A DNA stretch of 6,208 nt from Chloroflexota bacterium (GCA_016210705.1 JACQTR010000079.1:1-6208); one strand, 5' to 3'; shown: positions 1 to 5,887, numbered from the stretch's first letter. Notes: generated by a model not told the origin, from the letters alone. Translations and numbers: made by a program.

Positions 1-44
1 AAATAAAAAAATCCAATTAAAACATAAAGATTCCGTAAAAACCC

Positions 45-80
45 TTGCATCGAGGTAAGCTTTATGGTATAGTGACACAA
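45..80 (+). promoter_or_regulatory. sigma-70-like promoter of the thiC operon
   Basis: A -35-like TTGCAT (45-50) is followed after a 17-nt spacer by TATAGT (68-73), a 5/6 match to TATAAT. TGG directly precedes the -10 and supplies an extended -10 (TGN) that can compensate for the poor second half of the -35. Transcription should start around 79-81, about 12 nt before the TPP aptamer. The upstream stretch 1-44 is very A/T-rich and has no coding content that I can see; it could act as an UP-element-like sequence. The call rests on motif matching plus its correct position ahead of the riboswitch. Confidence 0.72.
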
Positions 81-92
81 ATAATATAAGGG

Positions 93-184
93 ACCGCTAG
101 GGGAGCCTTATAGGCTGAGAGGGTGGGTAAATGCCCACCGACCCTGGAACCTGATCTCGGTTAATTCCAGCGTAGGAAAGCGGT
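93..184 (+). promoter_or_regulatory. TPP riboswitch aptamer (THI element)
   Basis: This is the conserved thiamin pyrophosphate-binding RNA. P1 is ACCGCT (93-98) with AGCGGT (179-184). P2 is AGGG (99-102) with CCCT (142-145). P3 is AGCCT (104-108) with AGGCT (112-116), followed by the diagnostic CTGAGA (115-120). An optional P3a hairpin pairs GTGGGT (123-128) with GCCCAC (133-138) around an AAAT loop. On the other arm, P4 is CCT (150-152) with AGG (174-176), and the conserved CTGATC and CCAGCGTAGG blocks are present. P5 carries one extra C near 158 compared with the usual CTGATCTGG core. Binding of TPP should favour termination downstream and so repress thiC and the genes behind it. Confidence 0.97.
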
Positions 185-203
185 AGGGAATTCAAAACCG
201 AGA
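155..203 (+). promoter_or_regulatory. predicted antiterminator helix of the TPP riboswitch
   Basis: The segment 155-168 (TCTCGGTTAATTCC), which forms the P5 region of the aptamer, is complementary to GGAATT (187-192) plus AACCGAGA (196-203). This gives 14 Watson-Crick pairs interrupted only by a 3-nt bulge (193-195). The same AACCGAGA is the 5' arm of the downstream terminator, and TCTCGGTT occurs identically at 155-162 and 213-220. The aptamer and terminator are therefore mutually exclusive with this helix. Without TPP the antiterminator should form and allow transcription into thiC; with TPP the aptamer keeps 155-168 and frees the terminator. The pairing is seen directly; the switching role is inferred from known TPP attenuators. 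Confidence 0.85.
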
Positions 204-224
204 AGTAAGAGTTCTCGGTTTTTG
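194..224 (+). terminator. intrinsic terminator (riboswitch expression platform)
   Basis: AAAACCGAGAA (194-204) pairs perfectly with TTCTCGGTTTT (212-222) around a 7-nt loop, with a T run at 219-223 and further T-rich sequence after it. It lies between the TPP aptamer and thiC, 23 nt before the thiC start codon. It is the OFF state of the switch, and its 5' arm is shared with the antiterminator. Confidence 0.93.
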
Positions 225-246
225 TTATGTTATTATGGAGGGCGAC

Positions 247-1542
247 ATGACCCAAATGGAGTTGGCCTGCCAAGGGGTCGTAACTCCGGCCATGGCCCGA
301 GTGGCGGAGAGAGAGAGAGTCGATCCCGAGTTCATCCGCCAGGGTGTGGTCGAGGGAACCATCGTAATCCCTGCCAATGTCGGCCACCATGGCTTGGATC
401 CTTGTGGCATAGGCAAGGGACTACGCACCAAGGTCAATGCCAACATCGGCACCTCTTCCGATTACGGCACCATAGAGTCCGAATTAGACAAGTTGCAAGT
501 GCTCACCGCAGCTCAGGCCGATACGGTGATGGATTTAAGCACTTCTGGAAACATAGCCGCCGTGAGGCGAGCTATCCTAGAGGCTACCTCCCTCCCTTTA
601 GGCACCGTACCCATCTACCAAGTGGGCATCAAGGCCATCGAGAACCAGGGTGCTATCGTTGATATGACAATAGACGACCTTTTTGCCGTCATCGAGGAGC
701 AGGCTAAAGACGGGGTGGATTTTATGACGGTGCACTGCGGGGTAACTCAGACCGCCATCGCTCGCCTCAAGGAGGAGGGCAGGGTGGTGGACGTAGTTTC
801 CCGAGGAGGTGCCTTCCTCATAGGGTGGATGCTCCACAATGAGCAAGAAAATCCCCTTTATGCCGAATATGATCGGCTGTTAGAGATCGCTCGCCAATAT
901 GAGGTCACCCTAAGTTTGGGCGACGGGTTGCGCCCCGGCGGCTTGGCGGATGCCACCGACCGAGCCCAAATGGAGGAGTTGCTCACATTGGGAGAGTTGG
1001 TGGAGAGGGCTCGTGAAGCAGGAGTCCAAGTAATGGTGGAGGGCCCAGGCCATGTCCCCCTGGATCAGATCACGGCCAACGTCCAGTTGCAAAAGCGAGT
1101 ATGTAAAGGCGCTCCTTTTTATGTGCTTGGGCCTCTGGTTACCGATGTGGCCGCCGGCTATGATCACATCACTGCGGCCATCGGCGGGGCTATAGCTGCC
1201 GCCGCCGGTGCAGACTATATATGCTATGTCACCCCTACCGAGCACCTCTCCCTACCCGATCCCGAGGATGTAAGGGAAGGGGTCATGGCTGCCCGCATTG
1301 CCGGCCACGCCGCCGACGTCGTGAAAGGGGTAAAGGGAGCCTGGGAATGGGATCGGGAGATGTCTATGGCTCGTAAAAGGCTCGATTGGAATCGCCAGAT
1401 GGAGTTGACCATCGATCCTCAACGGGCCCGTCGTCTCCATACCCGTCATGCCACCACCAGCGATGCTTGCAGCATGTGTGGTGCCTATTGTGCCATGGAT
1501 TTGGTGGCGAAATATCTGGGGGTTACCGCCCCTCGCTGCTAA
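247..1542 (+). CDS. thiC: phosphomethylpyrimidine synthase ThiC (short form)
   Basis: ThiC is a non-canonical radical SAM [4Fe-4S] enzyme. It rearranges 5-aminoimidazole ribotide to HMP phosphate, the pyrimidine precursor of thiamin, in the cytosol. The 431-aa product has the family signatures SRGGAFL (185-191), DGLRPGGLADATDRAQ (226-241), EGPGHVPLDQI (265-275) and a C-terminal cluster-binding triad C408, C411, C415. It lacks the extra N-terminal domain of the ~600-630-aa enzymes such as that of E. coli and matches the ~430-aa short form. The Cys spacing is CX2CX3C, one residue tighter than the CX2CX4C of the long form. I chose ATG 247 because GGAGG (237-241) lies 5 nt upstream; an in-frame ATG at 235 overlaps that ribosome site. 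Expression is governed by the TPP riboswitch just upstream. thi4 follows after 27 nt. Confidence 0.97.
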   Translation: MTQMELACQGVVTPAMARVAERERVDPEFIRQGVVEGTIVIPANVGHHGLDPCGIGKGLRTKVNANIGTSSDYGTIESELDKLQVLTAAQADTVMDLSTSGNIAAVRRAILEATSLPLGTVPIYQVGIKAIENQGAIVDMTIDDLFAVIEEQAKDGVDFMTVHCGVTQTAIARLKEEGRVVDVVSRGGAFLIGWMLHNEQENPLYAEYDRLLEIARQYEVTLSLGDGLRPGGLADATDRAQMEELLTLGELVERAREAGVQVMVEGPGHVPLDQITANVQLQKRVCKGAPFYVLGPLVTDVAAGYDHITAAIGGAIAAAAGADYICYVTPTEHLSLPDPEDVREGVMAARIAGHAADVVKGVKGAWEWDREMSMARKRLDWNRQMELTIDPQRARRLHTRHATTSDACSMCGAYCAMDLVAKYLGVTAPRC

Positions 1543-1554
1543 CATTTTAATAAC

Positions 1555-1562
1555 AAAGGAGG
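1555..1562 (+). promoter_or_regulatory. strong ribosome binding site of thi4
   Basis: AAAGGAGG lies 7 nt before ATG 1570. It is a near-complete match to the anti-Shine-Dalgarno sequence and the strongest ribosome site in the window. High translation would fit an enzyme that may be consumed stoichiometrically (see the Cys161 finding). Confidence 0.85.
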
Positions 1563-1569
1563 TTTTAGT

Positions 1570-2364
1570 ATGCCCATATTCCAACCGGTAGATGAGAAAG
1601 ACGTCACCCGAGCCATCGTAGGCAGTTTCTTGCGCCAGTTTGAGGAATATGCCGAAAGCGATGTGATCATCGTAGGCGCTGGCCCCAGTGGCCTAGTAGC
1701 TGGAAAAGAGCTAGCCAAACGGGGCTTGAAGATCCTCATTGTGGAGCGCAATAATTATCTGGGCGGGGGCTTCTGGATTGGGGGCTATCTCATGAACAAA
1801 GTAACCCTCCGCGGCCCGGCTCAGAAAGTCCTAGATGAACTAGGGGTTCCTTATGAGGAGGCAATCCCTGGTCTTTATGTGACCGATGGCCCTCATGTTT
1901 GCTCCAAGCTCATCGCTGCCGCCTGCGATGCCGGGGTTAAATTTGCCAATATGACCATTTTCGACGATGTGGTGCTGCGAGAGAACAATCGGGTAAGCGG
2001 TGTGGTCATTAACTGGACTCCTATAGCTTCCTTGCCTCGGGAAATCACTTGCGTTGATCCTGTAGCCTTGGAGTGCTCGGTGGTTATCGACGCTACCGGC
2101 CATGACGCCTGTGTGGTGAAAAAGCTGGAGTCACGGGGTCTGGCTCATACTATTGGCTTCGGCGCCATGTGGGTGGAGAGATCCGAGGACGCCGTGGTGG
2201 AACACACTGGCGAAGTCCACCCCGGCCTAATAGTAGCCGGAATGGCCGTCTCCACCGTTTATGGGCTGCCCCGAATGGGCCCCACTTTCGGTGCTATGCT
2301 CCTCTCGGGCCAACGGGCGGCAGATGCGGCCGCCGAGATGCTCGCCAAGGTTCGGGTCGCCTAA
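1570..2364 (+). CDS. thi4: Thi4-family ADP-thiazole synthase with active-site Cys
   Basis: Thi4 enzymes use NAD and glycine plus a sulfur source to build the ADP-linked thiazole carboxylate precursor of thiamin, releasing nicotinamide; they need Fe(II). The 264-aa product is the usual length of prokaryotic members. It shows a Rossmann dinucleotide motif GAGPSG (36-41) ending in the acidic E59-R60, a GGG loop (65-67), DATGHDA (174-180) and the C-terminal RMGPTFGAMLLSG block (235-247). At the segment ITCVDP (159-164), Cys161 occupies the position of yeast Cys205, which donates its sulfur in a single-turnover reaction. Archaeal sulfide-dependent enzymes normally carry His there. The gene shares the TPP-controlled transcript with thiC and replaces the common bacterial ThiG route. 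The start is fixed by AAAGGAGG 7 nt upstream. Family assignment is firm; the suicidal versus catalytic mode is inference. Confidence 0.96.
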   Translation: MPIFQPVDEKDVTRAIVGSFLRQFEEYAESDVIIVGAGPSGLVAGKELAKRGLKILIVERNNYLGGGFWIGGYLMNKVTLRGPAQKVLDELGVPYEEAIPGLYVTDGPHVCSKLIAAACDAGVKFANMTIFDDVVLRENNRVSGVVINWTPIASLPREITCVDPVALECSVVIDATGHDACVVKKLESRGLAHTIGFGAMWVERSEDAVVEHTGEVHPGLIVAGMAVSTVYGLPRMGPTFGAMLLSGQRAADAAAEMLAKVRVA

Positions 2365-2379
2365 CGCCCTTAGCTTGAC

Positions 2380-3216
2380 ATGGTGGCTGCTCTTTTAAGG
2401 TGCATCCACCTCTATGGCGAGCCCTTGGCCCCTACCCTGGACTTGACCCAAATCGCCGATTACGGGAGGAGGTTATTCCCCTCTCTAAACTTTGATGTAG
2501 GAGACAGCATTTTCGGTCTTCTCCGGAGCTGTGCTGGAGACGACGTTTTAATCCGCTGGGCGGAGAGTTTTGCTATAGCCAAGGTAAGGAACCCCATGCG
2601 GCGGGGTGGTGATTTCCAACCTCTGCCCGGTGAGATTGCCTACGAGAGGCGGCGTTTGGCCAACCCGCAGAGCCGAGCCTCTGGAATCCTCTACGATGGC
2701 TATAAACTTATGGCCCTCCTGCGGGAACTTATCCCAACAGCCGAGGCCGATCTTGGCCATCTCCACATCGTTTTTACTAACCAACTCTTTGGCACCTGGG
2801 ACGAGGGGGATGGTCGCTACCATGCCCGGGTCAGCCTTTACGGGTTTCCCACCATCATATCCACAACCGGCATCGTGGAGGCGCCGGCTAAGCCCAGGGA
2901 GTACTATTTCCTCAAGCAGCAGTACGCCCTCCTGGGGATAGACGATGCCGCTGCTTTAAACTTCGGCGGCCGTTTCCAAGGGCGCTTTCTGGAGTACGAC
3001 GATGAGCGGCTCACTGAGGTCATGAAGGGTTACCTGATGCAATCCGTCTTCTACCAGCTAACAGGGGATCCCTTCTGCCAGGATAAAAACTGCCGACTTT
3101 ACAATGCCCACTGGCAGGAGGAGGTACTACGCGCCCAGCTCGGCGGGCAGTACGAGTTTTGCCCCTTTCACCAACAACAACTCCTAGACTGGAGAAGCGG
3201 CGGAGGCCCAATTTGA
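2380..3216 (+). CDS. archaemetzincin-like protein lacking the HEXXH motif
   Basis: I cannot assign a function. The 278-aa product has no signal peptide or membrane segment and is probably cytosolic. Near the C-terminus, G229-X3-C233-X4-C238-X-L240-X20-C261-X2-H264 closely follows the second half of the archaemetzincin signature, HEXXHXXGX3CX4CXMX17CXXC. The catalytic half is absent: where His, Glu and His are expected there are S222, V223 and Q226, and no HEXXH exists anywhere in the protein. A central region (about 125-170: HLHIVFTNQLFGTWDEGDG, then RVSLYG) resembles the edge strand and turn ahead of the helix in such proteins. It may correspond to an uncharacterised family annotated as 'putative metallopeptidase' (I think DUF6775; unverified). 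ATG 2380 is the first start after an in-frame TAG at 2371 and has no clear ribosome site, so translation may be coupled to thi4, 15 nt upstream. Its end overlaps cinA by 4 nt. Confidence 0.85.
   Translation: MVAALLRCIHLYGEPLAPTLDLTQIADYGRRLFPSLNFDVGDSIFGLLRSCAGDDVLIRWAESFAIAKVRNPMRRGGDFQPLPGEIAYERRRLANPQSRASGILYDGYKLMALLRELIPTAEADLGHLHIVFTNQLFGTWDEGDGRYHARVSLYGFPTIISTTGIVEAPAKPREYYFLKQQYALLGIDDAAALNFGGRFQGRFLEYDDERLTEVMKGYLMQSVFYQLTGDPFCQDKNCRLYNAHWQEEVLRAQLGGQYEFCPFHQQQLLDWRSGGGPI
3202..3215 (+). promoter_or_regulatory. ribosome binding site and TTG start of cinA
   Basis: GGAGG (3202-3206) is 6 nt upstream of TTG 3213-3215, inside the end of the preceding gene. The resulting protein starts (M)RAEIVSVGTELLLGQ, matching the usual CinA N-terminus. 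The TTG shares bases with the TGA stop of the upstream gene (TTGA, 3213-3216), the classic arrangement for translational coupling. This decides the start against an in-frame ATG at 3159, which would add 18 unconserved residues. Confidence 0.88.
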
Positions 3217-4445
3217 GGGCCGAGATCGTCTCAGTGGGCACCGAGCTTCTGCTGGGGCAGATAACGGATACTAACGCATCCTACCTGGCGGGGCAATTGC
3301 CGACCCTAGGGATCGACCTTTACTGGGTCTCCCAGGTAGGAGACAACCAAGAGCGTTTAGTGGAGGTCTTGAGCCGTGCCTTGAACCGCTCCGATCTCGT
3401 CATCACCACTGGCGGTTTGGGTCCCACTCAAGACGACATTACCCGGGAAGCCATCGCCGCTCTGTTAAGGGAGGAGATGACCGTTGACCCCGAACTGGAG
3501 CGATGGCTGCGGGGATTTTTCCAAGGGCGGGGGTTGCCCATGCCCCAGGGCAACATCAAACAAGCCATGCTCATCCCCTCGGCCCGTCCCATCCCCAATC
3601 CCCAAGGGACAGCCCCCGGCTGGTGGGTGGAGCGGGATGGCCGTATTATAGTAGCCATGCCCGGGGTACCCCGAGAGATGTATCGCATGTGGGCAGAGAA
3701 GGTGGTTCCTCGGCTTCGCTCCCGATTGGGGGCGACGGTAATATCGTCCCGAACCTTCAAAACCATGGGGCTCTCCGAGGCGGCGGTGGATGAGCTTATA
3801 GCTCCCCTTCTTGTCTCCACTAACCCCACCTTGGCTACCTACGCCAAAGCCGACGGCATCCAGGTGCGCCTCACCGCCAAGGGAGATAGCGATGAGGAGA
3901 CCGAATCCTTGATGGCCCCGATGGAGGCTCGCTTACGCTCCCTTTTGATCCCCTATATTTGGGGAATGGACGATGATACCCTGCCCGGTGTCATCGGAGC
4001 CCTCCTTCGGGAGCGCGGCCTTACCCTGGCAACCATGGAATCTTGCACCGGTGGGCTTCTAGCCGCCGCCGTAACCGATGCTCCTGGGAGTTCCGATTAT
4101 TTTAAAGGGGGTATAATAACCTACTCCAACGCCATGAAGGTGGTTTGGCGTGTGGACAAAGTCCTTATCGAAGAGTACGGAGCAGTCAGCCCTCAGGTGG
4201 CAGAGTCCATGGCCCGGGCCGCTTGCCAGCGTTTGGGAGCGGACGTGGGCATAGGTATAACCGGAGTGGCCGGCCCCGGCGAATTGGAGGGCAAACCCGC
4301 GGGCACCGTCCACATCAGCGTGACCGATGGCTGCCAAACAAGAACTATTTCCCCCCGCTATCCTCCCGACCGGACCAGCGTTAGGCAACGGGCAGTCATG
4401 GCAGCTTTGCTGGAGTTGAGACGCCTTCTACTAAGTTCAGATTAA
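3213..4445 (+). CDS. cinA: CinA: ADP-ribose pyrophosphatase-like / NMN amidase
   Basis: This is a complete two-domain CinA of 410 aa, the normal family length. The N-terminal MoaB/Mog-like domain (about 3-170, COG1058 type) has GTELLLGQ (9-16), TTGGLGPTQDD (65-75) and MPGVPREM (149-156). In studied members it cleaves ADP-ribose-type pyrophosphates. The C-terminal PncC domain (about 255-405) has ESCTGG with the presumed nucleophile S277, YSNAMK (304-309) and GITGVAGP (348-355). It deamidates nicotinamide mononucleotide to nicotinate mononucleotide in NAD recycling. Older annotations call this family 'competence-damage inducible'. No recA neighbour, the classical partner of competence-linked cinA, is present here. 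The gene instead closes a thiamin operon and is coupled to the upstream gene by the TTGA overlap. Thi4 uses NAD and produces an ADP-linked product and nicotinamide, so a link to thiazole maturation or NAD salvage is plausible but unproven. Confidence 0.95.
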   Translation: MRAEIVSVGTELLLGQITDTNASYLAGQLPTLGIDLYWVSQVGDNQERLVEVLSRALNRSDLVITTGGLGPTQDDITREAIAALLREEMTVDPELERWLRGFFQGRGLPMPQGNIKQAMLIPSARPIPNPQGTAPGWWVERDGRIIVAMPGVPREMYRMWAEKVVPRLRSRLGATVISSRTFKTMGLSEAAVDELIAPLLVSTNPTLATYAKADGIQVRLTAKGDSDEETESLMAPMEARLRSLLIPYIWGMDDDTLPGVIGALLRERGLTLATMESCTGGLLAAAVTDAPGSSDYFKGGIITYSNAMKVVWRVDKVLIEEYGAVSPQVAESMARAACQRLGADVGIGITGVAGPGELEGKPAGTVHISVTDGCQTRTISPRYPPDRTSVRQRAVMAALLELRRLLLSSD

Positions 4446-4452
4446 GATAGCC

Positions 4453-5718
4453 TCAACTATTCGGAGATGGCCGGCTCTCCCGAGACGTAACCTCCCCTGT
4501 CATCCGAGATCTACGGCCCCGGTATAAAGCTACCAAGACAGGCGGTGCCAGCAAAGTGGTGACCAGACTCATAAAAACGACCACCGAAAAGATATCATTG
4601 GAGATAACACCTATGCCGCTGCCGATGCTAGCGACCACCAAACCAACCTCGCCTCGGGGTGACATACCTGTGCCAATAATAAGGACCGACCGGAAAGGAA
4701 GCCCAAGCGAGGCAAGACCACCGCCGATGAGCTTCCCGATGATGGCTAAAGCCGTGATACCTAAGGCTATGCTCAAAATCTCTGCACCTCGAAATGCGGA
4801 GAGATCCACCTTGGTGCCGATAATTACGAAGAAAAAGGGCACTAGGAATTCATAGATCGGCATGGCCTGTCGCTCCAAATTGAACCTTTCTTTAGCTTCG
4901 GCCAGCATCATACCCGCCAAAAAGGCTCCGATGATGGCTGCTAGTCCAATGAATCCAGCCAAGGCAGAAAGGCCCAGCATGAGGACTATGGAGAAAAAGA
5001 AAGGTGCGTTGTGAACCCTGATCCGCTCTAAATGAATACTATATTGCCGAATCATCCTGGAACCCACCAAAGCGGCAAAGGCCACGAAACCTATAGCGGT
5101 CAACGCCGTTAAGCCTAGCTCCAGGACACCCACCTCTCCACCGCTGAAACCTCTAATGCCCGCCAGCAATAATAGGGCCAGGATATCATCTACCACCGCC
5201 GCCCCCAAAATAACGCGAGCCTCCCGAGTACGTAACGCTCCTATATCCCCTAGCACCCTTGCCGTAATGCCCACGCTGGTAGCCACCATAGAGGTAGCCA
5301 CAAAAGCAGATTCCGTGTTGCTGTGACCGATGGCCCAAATAAAGCCAAAACCTAGGGCGAAAGGGAAAAGGACTCCAAGAACCGCCACCAATACAGACCG
5401 AGCACCAACATCTACTAGATCCCGAAGGCGCGTCTCCAACCCAACAAAGAAGAGAAGGATAATAACCCCTAGCTCGGCGATGACATCCAAAACCATGGTC
5501 ATCGCTTTCCCAGCCGCCAGGACATCGCCGTCGAAGTGAGTAATCAAGGTACTATCGGGGGTGCCCACCAGCCCAAGGGCGTGGGGGCCTATCAACACTC
5601 CAACCAAAACCTCACCTACGATGGGCGGCTGGCGTAATCGAACAAATAGCTCCCCGGCCCCTTTAGCGGCAGCAAAAAGAATGAACAAATTGACCAATAT
5701 ACTTGTGATATCTTCCAC
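4453..5718 (-). CDS. CPA2-family Na+(K+)/H+ antiporter
   Basis: This integral inner-membrane cation/proton antiporter has 421 aa, most of them in about 12-13 hydrophobic helices. Family marks are PPIVGEVLVGVLIGP (31-45), the unwound-helix segment SVGITARVLGD (148-158), an Asp-Asp ion site D177-D178 in VVDDILALLLLA, K329 in IIGKLIGGG and MSPRGEVGLVVA (352-363). The DD pair with a Lys in the late helix is the pattern of electrogenic NapA-like exchangers, whereas KefB/KefC carry a different pair. There is no C-terminal NAD-binding TrkA-N/RCK domain: after the last helix only about 20 polar residues follow. The start is GTG (complement of 5716-5718), limited by an in-frame TAA two codons upstream; its ribosome site is weak. 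Transcription converges on cinA, with the stops separated by 7 nt. Ion specificity cannot be read from the sequence. Confidence 0.93.
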   Translation of the reverse strand: MEDITSILVNLFILFAAAKGAGELFVRLRQPPIVGEVLVGVLIGPHALGLVGTPDSTLITHFDGDVLAAGKAMTMVLDVIAELGVIILLFFVGLETRLRDLVDVGARSVLVAVLGVLFPFALGFGFIWAIGHSNTESAFVATSMVATSVGITARVLGDIGALRTREARVILGAAVVDDILALLLLAGIRGFSGGEVGVLELGLTALTAIGFVAFAALVGSRMIRQYSIHLERIRVHNAPFFFSIVLMLGLSALAGFIGLAAIIGAFLAGMMLAEAKERFNLERQAMPIYEFLVPFFFVIIGTKVDLSAFRGAEILSIALGITALAIIGKLIGGGLASLGLPFRSVLIIGTGMSPRGEVGLVVASIGSGIGVISNDIFSVVVFMSLVTTLLAPPVLVALYRGRRSRMTGEVTSRESRPSPNS

Positions 5719-5762
5719 AGCTTAGCTCTAATAACCGTTAACCATGTTTTTACAGCTATGGC

Positions 5763-5792
5763 AGAATATCACAAATAAAATAAGGGCGTCAA
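5763..5792 (-). promoter_or_regulatory. candidate promoter of the antiporter gene
   Basis: Read on the - strand, TTGACG (complement of 5787-5792, 5/6 match to the -35 consensus) is followed after 18 nt by TATTCT (complement of 5763-5768, 4/6). TGA sits directly before the -10, giving an extended -10. The start of transcription would be near 5756, leaving a leader of about 38 nt before the GTG start. Support is motif matching and position only. Confidence 0.6.
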
Positions 5793-5887
5793 CGCGACAA
5801 CCCAACGCTAGGGAACGATACTAAGACTTCTTAACCCACCCTACATGATGATATAGGCTACTGTGGAGCTTCCTGCGACTTTCTTTC

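Noticed and set aside
235..246. Alternative ATG at 235 for thiC
   Set aside because: This ATG overlaps the GGAGG that serves ATG 247 and has no ribosome site of its own; the added four residues are not a recognisable part of ThiC.
222..662. Long open frames overlapping thiC in other frames
   Set aside because: Their products are low-complexity, Arg/Gly/His-rich strings without family motifs, and they lie inside a firmly identified gene.
2169..2378. Small + strand open frame overlapping the end of thi4
   Set aside because: It lies mostly within the thi4 coding frame, has no ribosome site, and its product shows no recognisable motif.
3109..3123. HWQEE in gene 3 as an inverted zinc-peptidase motif (HXXEH)
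   Set aside because: The last His is Glu here, and the segment lies inside the Cys zinc-site region, so it is not a credible catalytic motif.
3159..3212. ATG 3159 as the cinA start
   Set aside because: It would place 18 Pro/Arg-rich residues ahead of the conserved CinA N-terminus and overlap the upstream gene by 58 nt; TTG 3213 has an ideal GGAGG.
4059..4388. Open frames on both strands within the PncC half of cinA
   Set aside because: They have no ribosome site or recognisable motif, and the cinA frame is fully conserved across the region.
4461..4483. Hairpin TCGGAGA/TCTCCCGA near the antiporter 3' end as a terminator
   Set aside because: It has a bulge, lies within the antiporter coding sequence and is not followed by a T-run on either strand.
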